Assembly (NCBI GenBank): GCA_036245525.1
Contig: BTPG01000004.1
Coordinates: 157,132,158-157,196,157 of the forward strand
Direction: 5' to 3'
Source of the DNA: Semisulcospira habei
Lineage: Eukaryota > Mollusca > Gastropoda > Semisulcospiridae
DNA: 64,000 nucleotides
The notes under the pieces are model-generated. The model was not told where the DNA came from. It searched no databases and saw nothing but the letters and a program-made list of their open reading frames with translations. Shown here piece after piece: positions 19,471-29,150 of the stretch. Numbering within the stretch: position 1 is the stretch's first letter; every line of letters begins with the position of its first letter. Position numbers and translations under genes: made by a program.

Positions 19471-20051
19471 TTGGTCCTCCATATTTGGAAGAAAACCTAT
19501 ATTCAAGGTTTGCCTTACATTTAAAATTTGTACTAGTGACATAGTGACATAAATTTGAAGCGTTGACACAGAACGGAAATTATTCTAATATGTTTATTAT
19601 TATGCCTAATATGTTTGTGTGTGTGTGTGTGCGAGGTGGGTCGGGGTTGGGGTGGGTGCCTGGGTGGTGTGAGGGGCTTTGTAGGGTGGTGGGTATGTGT
19701 GTGTGTGTGTGCGCGAGGTTGGTGGGGGGTGGGGTGTGGGGGTGGGGGGGGGGGTGGGTGGCGTGTAACAGGATGTATCCGCTATTTCTCAGGAACGCCA
19801 ACAGTGACAGCATTGATATTTTAACGAGCCATTGTTTCCAAGGGGCCGGGTGGCCTGACTGGTGGTTGGTGGGGGGGGGAGGTATGTGTGTGTGTGCGAG
19901 GTTGGTGGGGTATGGGGGTAGGGGGGGTGGGTGGCATGTATAGGATGTAGTCGCTATTTCTCATGAACGCCAACAGTGACAACGGGAAATTAGAAATTCT
20001 GGACCGTAACGTAATTACGTACGTAATTTACCCTGATTTATAACTATCGAT
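19471..20051. repeat. GT/G-rich, imperfectly duplicated noncoding region
   Basis: 19609-19770 and 19870-19980 share (GT)n, GCGAGGTTGGTGGGG, long G runs and CGCTATTTCTCA(G/T)GAACGCCAACAGTGAC. ORFs here are Gly/Val/Cys- or Pro/His-rich artefacts. I see no gene. Confidence 0.7.
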
Positions 20052-20219
20052 ACGGCATTATTGATTATAGGTGTCGGTCCGCTCTCTAATATTCATCTCT
20101 CTGGATGCGGCGGAGCCTCTGCATACAGACTAGGAACTGGAGATGTCCTGAAGGCTCCCAGACATATGCGCAGACCTTGATGGTGAATTTTGTTCAGACG
20201 CTGTAGAACAGACTTGGAA
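20052..20219. repeat. First copy of ~164-bp direct repeat (second at 20639-20806)
   Basis: Begins ACGGCATTATTGATTATAGG and ends inside LINE A sequence (CAGACTT). The two copies differ at one clear position over 164 bp. The first 48 bp are not LINE A; the rest is a 3'-truncated edge of the LINE A copy that continues to 24748. A LINE B 3' fragment lies between them. Confidence 0.85.
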
Positions 20220-20225
20220 CAGACT

Positions 20226-20638
20226 AGGATGGAGGATCATCGCCTACCAAAGATCACCCTGTTCGGCGAGCTTGCTACTGGACACCGTGACAGAGGGGCA
20301 CCAAAGAAGAGATACAAAGACTGTCTCAAGAAGTCACTTAGTGCCTGCCAAATCGACCACCACCAGTGGTCTTCGCTTGCTGCGGACCGTGACACCTGGC
20401 GCTCCACCATTTACAAGGCAGCTGTCTCCTTTGAGGACTCTCACAGAGCTAGCCTTAAGGACAAGCGGCTCAGGAGAAGAAACAGAGATGCCGCAGCTCA
20501 GAACCCTGGCCATACCTTCCCCTGCATCCACTGCGGTCGAACCTGCCTGTCTCGGATTGGCCTCCGCAGCCACGAACAAGCCTGCAGACGTCGTGGGCAA
20601 CTCCTATAAAATCTTCGTTCGCGAAGTCAAGCCAAGCA
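20226..20638 (+). mobile_element. 5'-truncated LINE B fragment (3' end)
   Basis: Matches the last ~410 bp of LINE B (38157-38566), from AGGATGGAGGATCATCGCC to the terminal GTCAAGCCAAG. It encodes the C-terminal zinc finger (CIHCGRTCLSRIGLRSHEQAC). It sits exactly between the two direct repeats. Confidence 0.88.
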
Positions 20639-20686
20639 ACGGCATTATTGATTATAGGTGTCGGTCCGCTCTCTAATATTCATCTC

Positions 20687-21798
20687 GCTGGATGCGGCGG
20701 AGCCTCTGCATACAGACTAGGAACTGGAGATGTCCTGAAGGCTCCCAGACATATGCGCAGACCTTGATGGTGAATTTTGTTCAGACGCTGTAGAACAGAC
20801 TTAAAAGCCGAGCCATATACCACAGAGCCGTAATCCAGTTTGGACCGAAAAAGGGCCCGGTACAGTTGAAGTAAGACAATGCGGTCTGCACCCCAGTCAG
20901 TACGACCAACGACACGAAGAATGTAGAGGGCCTTCTGACAAGAGGTTCTAAGGTAGTTAACATGGTTGCAGAAGGTCAGTCTTTTGTCAAAGATGACCCC
21001 CAAACCCTTTGCCTCTTCGGCCACCTTAATTGGCACTCCAGCAATGCTCAGGCTAGGTTGTGGAAAACATTTCACCTGGTTAGTAAAATGCACACAGACA
21101 GTCTTGGAGGGCGAGAACCTGTATCCATTGAGAGACACCCACCCCTGGATGCGATCAACGCACAGCTGCAAGCGCCTCTCAAGGGACGCAAGTCCTCGAC
21201 CTCGTGCACACAAAGCAAAGTCGTCCACAAACAAAGAGCATTCAGAATCATCCTTGAAGGCCTTTACAATTTATTTATTTTAATGCTAAATAAAACAGGA
21301 GATAGAATACTGCCCTGCGGTACGCACATCTCCTGTTCAAAGGAATCGGAGAGGGTTGAGCTCACACGGACATGGAACGACCTGTTGGACAATAATTTGT
21401 GAATAAAATCGGGCAGATGCCCTTTAAAATCCATGTCCGACAAATCAGACATTATACCATGCATCCAGGTAGTGTCATATGCCTTTTCAAGATCAAAGAA
21501 TATTGCATAGATATGCTGCTTGTTGACAAAAGCATCTCGGATAAAAGACTCAAAGCGAACTAGATGGTCAGTTGTACGACGGAAGCGCCGGAAAACGCAC
21601 TGGAGGTCTGTGATGAGACCCTGTGACTCAAGATGCCACACCAGTCGGGCGTTGAAAAAGCGTTCCATAGTTTTACATAAACATGATGTCATATCTATTG
21701 GCCGATAGTTGCCCGGGTCGGAAGGATCCTTACCCGGCTAGGGAATTGGCACAACTACAGCCTGGCGCCAAGATGGCGGGAAAAAACCGGTTATCCAG

Positions 21799-21875
<77 letters not shown>

Positions 21876-22054
21876 ACTTGTATAGCGCCTAACCTCAGAT
21901 TAGAGCTCTAGGCGCTTAACAAAAACTAATGTACAAAAAATAACTAATTACAAAAATGGAATTTACAAAAAGTACAAAAAACACAATACAATGCATTCTG
22001 TAAACAAGCTATAAAGTCACCATTCAAAAGTGCTACCCTCATGGACTCATACTG

Positions 22055-22134
<80 letters not shown>

Positions 22135-23694
22135 TACTTCTATAAATAGATAGAGATGACTTTAACATGACAGGTGTGTGACAAAGTCATTTGTAGCTGA
22201 CAGAAAACATATGGGTCTTTAGGGCACGCTTGAATGCCTCTCTCGAATCCACGTATCTCAGTTTGCCATATGGTTAAAGGCCTTCAGAAGTACAAGGATT
22301 GAATCCTCAGGCAGATGTGTTAGGAGCTGATAGTGGATGGTATCTAATCCAGCGGCAGAGTCAGTACATTTCTGCATGGCTTGCTGCAATTCTGAAACCG
22401 TAAAGGGGGCATTATAGTCTTCCGAGTTATCCGACATAAAATCACAAGTACAAGATTCTCGCTTCTCCTTCTCTCTCTTGAAGAAAGGTGAATAATGCTC
22501 TGTTGAAGAATTATGGGCAATGCTGGAGGCAAGCAAATTGGCTACAGCCTTTTTATCTGTGACCAAACTGGCACCATCTCTAAGATGGCCGACAAAAGCC
22601 GAACCACCCCTGCCCCCAATTCTTCGAGCAGCCTTCCAGACTTTTTGGGATGGAGTCCTAGAAGATAAAGATGGGACAAAGGGTCTCTAGGAAGCACGGC
22701 GTTCGCGTTTAAACGTGTAACGGGCTTTCGCCCGCTGACTTTTAAATATTAAAATGTTTGCTTGTTACGGACTACGAAAAGCACGTCGCTGAGCAGATGT
22801 GCGCATTGTTTGGGCCTTGCGGCACTCTTCATTGAACCAAGGTACTCTCGACTTCCGAGGGAGTGATGTGGAAGTTCTAGGGATGGTTTCACCTGCTACG
22901 TCCAACAAAATAGAAGTAAGACGAGAAACAGGTTCTTCAGCTGACATGACCACCTCCTCTGTAAGACGATACTGACAGAGGGAGGTGAACAGAGGCCAGT
23001 TAGCTTTCTTGAGATTCCATCGCCCCACCGGCGTATCCTCCCCACAGCTGACCGATGACAGGACTACTGGGAAGTGGTCACTACCACACAGGTCGTCGTG
23101 AACCTTCCAATCAAAGTCCAGCATGAGAGAAGGATCACACACAGTGAGGTCTAGAACAGAACTAGATCCGGAACCTGAGTTAGAGTATGTAGATGAGCCA
23201 TCGTTAAAGACACATAGGTTAAGTTGAGAAAAAACATCTTCTAACATCTGACCTCTGCCATCATAGTGGTCACTACCCCAAAGGTGAGCGTGACCGTGAA
23301 AATCCCCCATGAAAATAAAGGGAGGGAGCAGTTGATCTACTAAGTTAAAAATATCATTGCTAGAGACCTGCAGTGATGGTGGCAGGTAAATACTGCATAT
23401 GGTTATGGTCTTCTTTAAGGTAACCCGAGCTGCGACAGCCTGAAGACAGGTGTCGATGCTAACGGGGCTACATAAAATTTGGCTACTAATGAGAAGAGCC
23501 GCTCCACCCGAGCGCCTCTCCGAATCAGAGCCTGTATGTATAACATTAAAACCATTAAAGGACACAGGGTCAGAAGTCTTCAGGTAAGTCTCCTGAAGAG
23601 ATATTACTGAGGGGTTATAGAACTTGACTAAAAGACGCAATTCCTCAAAGTTAGCTTGAAAACCACGACAATTCCACTGAAGCAAAGAGTCCAT
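20687..23694 (-). pseudogene. Decayed LINE A ORF2
   Basis: Pieces in several frames. The endonuclease (22765-23694) opens with an intact ATG at 23694 (MDSLLQWNCRGFQ) and keeps the GDFHGHAH and SDHFPV boxes; note H where copy 1 has N in GDFNGH. RT finger/palm pieces lie at 21264-21692 and 22258-22566, and FVDD with the thumb at 20690-21234. Stops, frameshifts and the 466-bp insertion make it inactive. Confidence 0.85.
21801..22266. repeat. Retroposon-like insertion with (AAT)n and (CA)n microsatellites
   Basis: Interrupts LINE A between TTATCCAGATAT and ATATGGTTAAAGG. It starts with (ATA)n at 21801-21871, then GTATAGCGCCTAACCTCAGA and GCTCTAGGCGCTTA, and holds (CA)n at 22059-22134. Read on the minus strand it ends with GCGCCTAGAGCTC...(ATT)n, like the 3' end of an L2/CR1-type LINE or its SINE. 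The possible TSD is only ATAT. Confidence 0.6.
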
Positions 23695-23702
23695 TATTAA
23701 GC

Positions 23703-24748
23703 CTTATCTGGGGGTAAGGAGTCCCCCCCCCCCCTTTTTCCTTTACCTTGGAAGGAGTTGAAGAAACAGAGAGGGGCCGGCTCCCGGGCCTCCTCTGGTT
23801 CTTCGGAGAGGAAGAGGGTGGAGCTGCCGCAGCATCAGCAACAACAACTTCCACTCCCTCCATCCGCTCCTCCAGTGCACCATATTTGTTTTGAAGGGGG
23901 ACATCTGTGTTCCCCTTCTGAGCCCGTGCGCACAGCGGTCCCGTAGATTTCTTAGACTCCTGGTCCTGGGCAGCGTTCCTGCCGCTAGAGTTAGCGGCCT
24001 TAGAAGGCTGACCAGAGCCAGAAGCCTTTGGAGTTGACTAACAGGTTTGGGTGGGGGCTGAGGCTTAGGGGCAACAGAAGGCGGCACAACCGGACCGGCA
24101 GTGTCCGCCTTCTGCATTCCCTGGCTCCTTGTCACCACCGGAGGAGGGTTAATCTCCAGGGGCGACATGGGCCGAGGCTCCGCCCCCAACCAAGAAGTTG
24201 GAATCTGACATAAAAAGTCTTTGGTGGGACAATTGCCTGCCACCGCTGCACTAAAAGTATACACAGAGGTGTTAGAGGTTGGGGCAGCCGCAGCTGCACC
24301 AGGGCCTTCAACCAGTTTTTTGGCATCCAGAAAGGACAACCCCTTCTCCACAAGCACCTGCTGAATCTTGCACTCGGATATCTAACGAGGGCATTTCTTA
24401 TCCGAAGCCATATGCGCCCCCTGGCAATTCACACACAGAGGGGTGGCTGTGCAGAGTGTCCGGGCCTAATGCAACGGGCGCATGAAGCCTCTGCCTGACG
24501 GCATGTCTTCTGCCCATGGCCATACTTGTGGCACTTAAAGCACCGGAGGGGAAGAGGGACGTACCTTTTCACTCTCAGGGAGTAGTAACCTCCCCAGATG
24601 GTAGTAGGAGAGGTGGGGGTGCCAAACGTAAGGATGATGGTAGGGAGACGGCTCTCCCCACCACCTCGCTTGGAAGCGAAGCGCCTGACGTAATTCACCC
24701 CCTGAGACATAAGGTTCCTTACAAGTTCATCTTCTGACAGTTCTGCCA
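23703..24748 (-). pseudogene. Decayed LINE A ORF1
   Basis: Retains knuckle sequence (CFKCHKYGHGQKTC) at 24429-24749, but frameshifts (a lost triplet block near 24460, an extra C run near 23725) and a truncated 5' end break it. Confidence 0.8.
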
Positions 24749-24765
24749 AATTAATTAGTTATTTG

Positions 24766-24938
24766 GGTGTAACGCCGAGCAGGCAACTAAGGCCACCTCA
24801 CGGCGGGAAGGGTAAAAATCTGGTCAGCCAGACTAAAAGAAGTTAGTTAGTTAGTTAGTTGGGTTTAACGCCGAGCAGGCAACTAAGGCCATCACACGGC
24901 GGGAAGGGTAAAAATCTGGTCAGCCAGACTAAAAGAAA
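24766..24938 (-). repeat. Two tandem LINE A/SINE 3' tails
   Basis: Two ~90-bp copies of the family A 3' end lie head to tail (24771-24840; 24841-24938), each beginning (TTAG)nTTxGGGT(T/G)TAACGCC and ending CAGCCAGACTAAAAGAA. They mark two successive insertions into the same spot. The second probably belongs to the subfamily copy resuming at 25150. Confidence 0.8.
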
Positions 24939-25034
24939 ACCCATATCACACTGAGGCTAAAAGCTTCCAATTTGTACACTGCCATTTGCAAGCTACATTA
25001 TAGCACTTACAGATAAGGATATAGACCAAGGACT

Positions 25035-25108
25035 ATAGTTCAAGGGTGGTGCCAGAATAGCTTGGCGCCTAGAGGCGCCAAGCTATTCTGGCACCACCCT
25101 TGAACTAT
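25035..25108. repeat. Perfect hairpin element (36-bp arms, 2-bp loop)
   Basis: The left arm 25035-25070 is the exact reverse complement of 25073-25108, with AG between. The arms contain CAAGGGTGGTGCCAGAATAG. Related, more diverged palindromes occur at 50637-50748, 51728-51804 and 54211-54300, so it is a mobile or repeated family. Confidence 0.9.
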
Positions 25109-25149
25109 TTTAGTCAAACATTTCACCCACTGGTGTATTCCGAATGATA

Positions 25150-25793
25150 AGAGTTAAGACATGATGTAAATATACGTTAAAAATATCAGGCTAAAATGTC
25201 GCACAGGTCTTTAAAGAAAACGTCGAAAGACTCTCAAGAAGGTCCAAATAATAGAAACATCATAATCTATAAACGCTCAAATCTTATTAAAAATATGGCA
25301 CTCTCTCAGAAAACTGAAGATCTTTTCCGGGGGCACATCCAGGAACAAAACCTTCATGGAGTCTGCCTTGAAATGATTATACCTTGTGTCGATTAGATCA
25401 GCACAAGACAACAAAAAGTGTTGAACAGAGTACTGCTCGTCGCAGGCATAACACCATGGACGCTCCTCCTGTTTAAGTAAATAAGAGTGCGTAACATACG
25501 TGTGGCCAATGTGGAGCCGAGCCAGGGCAGTCTCCTCACGGCGGCTGCCGCAGCCATAAGGTAGACCGTCGGACAACTTAGGAAGGGCTTCATGCAGCTT
25601 GTTAGCTTCCTCTTTGTCCCACTCGGACTGCCACTCACGGGCTATGTACGCACTAACTACATGTCTAAAATCACTATAAACAGTCTGTGTGTCAGGGACA
25701 GGGTCATTGCGGGCATCCTTGGCAGCAGAATCTGCGATCCTGTTGCCTTCGATTCCAACATGCCCTGGCACCCAAATAAAAATGATAGTCCGT
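25150..25793 (-). mobile_element. LINE A-related subfamily copy, 5'-truncated
   Basis: Encodes the end of RNase H (FIWVPGHVGIEGNRIAD) and the C-terminal Cys/His knuckle (CYACDEQYSVQHFLLSC). Residues consistently differ from family A copies but match 62421-63345, so this is a distinct subfamily. It is truncated next to the P2X7-C exon. Confidence 0.85.
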
Positions 25794-26169
25794 TTCAGTA
25801 GCTTGTAGACTGCAAAGAACTTGAAGTTGAACTGAACTTGTAAAAAATTGTGTGTGTGCAGGTATCGGTGTGCAAACTGTGTTGGCATGGGCTCGATCCG
25901 GGAATGCCGCTGTTGTCAAGAAATTCCAGAAATGGAATCACTGACAGTAAGCGCATGAGTGGGCTGCATCACCGACCATCCTGGCTTCAGCTCAGTGTGC
26001 TTGGACTTCTACGTCTTAGAGACCTGCTATTCCTGGTACAACAAGCAGTATGGGAGAGCTATACAGGATGCTAACGAGTAAGTTATATTTCCGTTATAAA
26101 TTGTAATCATGATGATATAAATAGGTTTGTGTCATAAATATGCACAAATAAATAATACTACTAATAAAA

Positions 26170-26400
26170 TTAGGATCTCACCTATATTTGACACCTTACT
26201 CTCTAATTCAAGCGATCGCTAATTTTCAAATCTAACACTAGCCCAACCCCTAAAACTGAATCCGATTTAAGTCAGGGGTTAGGATAAAGGACAAACCGTT
26301 AAATTCAATTTTAGGGTTAGGGTTTGGGCTAGGGTTAGAGTTGAAAATTAGAGATAGCTCGAATTAGAAAGTAAGGTGTCAAAGATGGATGAGATCTTAA
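26170..26400. repeat. MITE/foldback element in the P2X7-C intron
   Basis: About 231 bp. The left arm from TTAGGATCTCACC and the right arm ending GGATGAGATCTTAA are imperfect inverted repeats of ~85-90 bp. The arms include GACACCTTACT and telomere-like CCCTAA/TTAGGG stretches near the centre. No coding capacity. Confidence 0.8.
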
Positions 26401-26905
26401 AATTATAATAATAAAGAAAATTTATACCGTGCATTTTCCTGAATAACAATTCAATTTAAAGCGCACTCTCACACCTTAATAAAAGTCATACATACAGATA
26501 ATTAATTACACACACACATTCATATTAAGAAAAGCAAGGTGGGAGATGTGGGGTGGGGGTGGTGGTCAATGAGATGATGTTAGATATTTATACATTAGCC
26601 ACAAAAAAGAGAATATAAATTTACGATGCCACATTTAAGTTTTAACAGAAATATTTTCGAGATAGGTTTTAAGATTTGACTTAAAGTGGAAATTTACTGG
26701 GATGTTTTGAAGAACAACAGTAATAAAATAAAAAAATAAAATTGTCAGACATTCATTTTGATGTCAAGATATTTAATTTATTTTCATGTGCTAATTCTGA
26801 GAAAAAGTAATATTTAGAGTTAGTTACTTATACATTGCTTTAGGTCCAGTCGACTGCTCAGAGCCGTATCAGGACCCCAATAATATTTAGAGGAATATTT
26901 TCAAG

Positions 26906-27079
26906 TACGGTAAAAGCTGGATAGTTCGACACGCCAGTGACCTTCAAAATTGTGCCGTTATATCCGGTTGACATATTATCCAACGGGCCGAATATAAGGA
27001 TTTTGGCCGGGACGCAGCTTTTTGTGTCTTCATATCCGGATGTCGTTATATCCGACGTTGTACTAACCGGCTTTGACTG
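26906..27079 (-). repeat. Pogo/Tigger-like terminal-repeat unit, copy 1
   Basis: Read on the minus strand it starts CAGTCAAAGCCGGTTAGTAC and ends with the related GTCGAACTATCCAGCTTTTAC. GATATAAC-type motifs recur inside, like pogo-family ends. It is the inverted partner of 27554-27692. Confidence 0.65.
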
Positions 27080-27553
27080 CACATTGATTGTTTACTGTCG
27101 TTATTACTGTATATTATTATTGTATGCTTGTTTTTCTTTCCAGGCGGTATCGGTATGTAGCTTACCGCATGCTTGTGCGGTGGATCTGGAAGTGGCTGGG
27201 GAGGGACATCAGGGTCACCTTACCAGCTTGTGCGGTAACAAGAATCCGGAAACAGTTTCTGAGCGCAGATGGGCAGTACACTGGTTATAGAGACCCAGAA
27301 TAATGTGACAATACATTTGACAGCACTGGCCCATTTTTGCATCCTTATGTGTTTCAAATATATTCATAATATACTGTCATTATTATTATTACATGGACGA
27401 AAAAAACATTTTGATGTGTGTTTGTAGTCTGTTCAGCTTGTTTTATGCGCTGGTTTAAAAAAAAAGAAGTGTGTTTGCATTTATTTATAATTATGAAACA
27501 GAAGCGCAACACTCAAATCATGTGTAGTTTGTAACATACATGTAGTGGCAACA

Positions 27554-27692
27554 CAGTCAAAGCCGGTTAGTACGATATAACAACAGTCAGATATAAAGAC
27601 ACAAAACCTATATCCGGCCCATTGGACACATCAGCCGGATATAACGACACGATTTTGAAGTTCCCGGGCATGTCGTACTATCCGGCTTTGTG
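27554..27692 (+). repeat. Pogo/Tigger-like terminal-repeat unit, copy 2
   Basis: Starts CAGTCAAAGCCGGTTAGTAC and ends GTCGTACTATCCGGCTTTG; each end is an imperfect inverse of the other. With copy 1 it brackets the last P2X7-C exon, so the exon could lie inside a ~785-bp non-autonomous element or simply between two MITEs. Confidence 0.65.
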
Positions 27693-27761
27693 TGTTGTGT
27701 GCAAGGTGTGTGGGAGTATTTTTGGCTTTTACCATTTTGGAATGTATATAAAAAGTTTCTA

Positions 27762-27767
27762 AATAAA
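27762..27767 (+). terminator. Candidate polyadenylation signal
   Basis: AATAAA about 460 bp downstream of the P2X7-C stop codon. Plausible 3' end, unproven. Confidence 0.35.
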
Positions 27768-27825
27768 ATGAAGTTAATACTACCATTGTGAAACCCACCC
27801 TGGTTTTTGTGTCACGTTGGATGGC

Positions 27826-28210
27826 TACCCCACTCGGGTCTGCCCTGGGGGACTTGGGTGGGGTTAACTACTTTTTAGTTCCCAGGGTCACCCTGGTCAG
27901 CCCCACAGGGTGGGTTTACCTTCTACTCTGGGGCATGTGTTTCTGTCTACCCTTGGTCCATTCACCTGTATTTGCCTTTTTTAAACTCCCCCTACTGTCT
28001 GCGCTGCCTGTAGCTCTTGATATTGGATGTGTGTTGCTAAATGGTCTTAGCTTTATTTAGGCCCCATGTCGTAGGTTTATTTAACGTATTGGACCGGCTG
28101 GCGACATACATTCAATATTCTGTTTAGTTTTTTTCACAAGCAGTGCAGGCACGTCCTGAGAAAGTCTTGTTGCTGTCGGGACGTTAAGCAATGTACAACC
28201 AATGTACAAC
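27826..28210 (+). repeat. 385-bp retroposon, copy 1, with 13-bp TSD
   Basis: Flanked by CACGTTGGATGGC at 27813-27825 and 28211-28223. Ends GTCGGGACGTTAAGCAATGT plus a short repeated tail. The copy at 31078-31462 has the same length and start, and the 53-bp insertion at 33515-33567 shares its 3' end. I see no tRNA-like promoter and no ORF of note. Confidence 0.85.
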
Positions 28211-28223
28211 CACGTTGGATGGC

Positions 28224-28644
28224 GAAAGTGGTCAGATTTACTTCATATTTAGATTGTGTGGTAATGTCTCATACCTCATTCATACCTCAAAGTCATAGAA
28301 ACCAGTTCTCACTTGCAGAGCCAGGTCTGCTCTTTTCAAACTCTTGTCATCAAGTAATGTAAACAACAGTTCTACAGTACACAACTATATTAAAATTTAT
28401 AATAAATTCAACAAACTTACTCTTCAATTTTCATTTACGTTCCATCTTGTCTCAAGTAACCAACCATCTACGCACACACACATACATTCACAGGCACATT
28501 CATCCATTCTTTCAGATATCATCCAGTCTATCAGATAATGAAAAGCACAATCATTAGTCCCCCACACAGACCATTAGCTGATTAGCTAACAGTTAAATTT
28601 ACCACTGAAAGTCAATACCTGTAAAAAGTTGTCTCAAAGAAGTA
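28224..28644. other. Noncoding or weakly exon-like sequence
   Basis: AT-rich and mostly featureless. One minus-strand stretch (about 28294-28373) is open and ends at a possible donor; see findings. No confident gene. Confidence 0.3.
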
Positions 28645-29004
28645 ATATAATAATAATAATAATGTTTCGGCGAATCGGCTCAAAGCGCCGCGAACTGCAC
28701 CCAACACGCACGCTCACGTGACACACGCATTCACTCTGACGACAAACATAGTACAGGACATTCACGTGGTGCAAAGGGTCAGCTCAGCTACTGAGTTTTC
28801 GGAAATTTTGATCGCTTGTATTTGAAATTTATAAAGTGGCCTGAAACCAGTACCAAAGTGGAGGGGGAGGAAGAACCGGAGTACCCGGAGAAAGAACCCC
28901 CGGCGGTCCGCCCGAATTAACGGTGACACTTACTAGAAGAGAAAAATCCGACGCCGAAACCCGGTATCGAACCTCGCGCCTTAACCACTGCGCCACGGAC
29001 CGCC
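28645..29004 (-). repeat. tRNA-derived SINE with (ATT)n tail
   Basis: Minus strand: begins GGCGGTCCGTGGCGCAGTGG, with A box TGGCGCAGTGG (28985-28995) and B box GGTTCGATACC (28963-28973). The body contains CTCCGGGTACTCCGG, and it ends GCCGAAACATT(ATT)n. The A-B spacing is only about 11 nt, shorter than in a tRNA, so the head is internally deleted. Confidence 0.8.
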
Positions 29005-29150
29005 CCGTACACACACATTTAAGCATTCAAGTATCAAAGTATGTCACACATTTGACATTTGAGCACATACATACTTGACCAACTAATGCACACCTGTACA
29101 CAAAAATTGACGGCAAAATTAAAAAATAGTAAAGTAATTTTTTTTTTAAA

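Larger units (their letters stand above)
20687..24748 (-). mobile_element. LINE A copy 2, truncated at both ends
   Basis: Colinear with 3544-9570 from the RT domain to mid-ORF1. The 3' third (RNase H, 3' UTR) and the 5' UTR are missing, and relative to copy 1 it has a 21-bp deletion near the left edge. A microsatellite-rich insertion interrupts it at 21801-22266. The left edge ends in unrelated sequence rather than the usual tail, so recombination or deletion removed the 3' end. Confidence 0.88.
25862..27303 (+). pseudogene. P2X7 C-terminal-domain gene, last two exons, with an in-frame stop
   Basis: Exon 1 (25862-26077) follows a good acceptor (TTGTGTGTGTGCAG) and encodes YRCANCVGMGSIRECRCCQE... 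and CITDHPGFSSVCLD..., ending at a GA/GTAAGT donor. Exon 2 (27144-27303) follows TTTTTCTTTCCAG and encodes RYRYVAYRMLVRW, LPACAVTRIRK and GQYTGYRDPE, then TAA. The phases match (split codon GA|G). Cys-rich modules followed by YR.VAYR..VRW and LP.CAV..IR are hallmarks of the cytoplasmic ballast domain of P2X7, also found in many invertebrate proteins. A TGA at 25956-25958 interrupts exon 1, so the gene is probably broken unless an unseen splice skips it. Upstream exons are not visible; a LINE lies immediately upstream. Confidence 0.8.

Noticed and set aside
19563..19943. Gly/Cys/Val-rich plus-strand ORF
   Set aside because: Translation of GT and G repeats; the minus strand gives Pro/His repeats.
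24771..24938. CRISPR-like repeat pair
   Set aside because: Two retroposon tails in tandem in a eukaryotic genome; no short regular repeat-spacer structure.
26230..26345. Interstitial telomere array
   Set aside because: Only a few TTAGGG/CCCTAA-like units within MITE arms, not an array.
28963..29004. A tRNA gene
   Set aside because: A and B boxes are too close and no cloverleaf can form; it is the head of a SINE.
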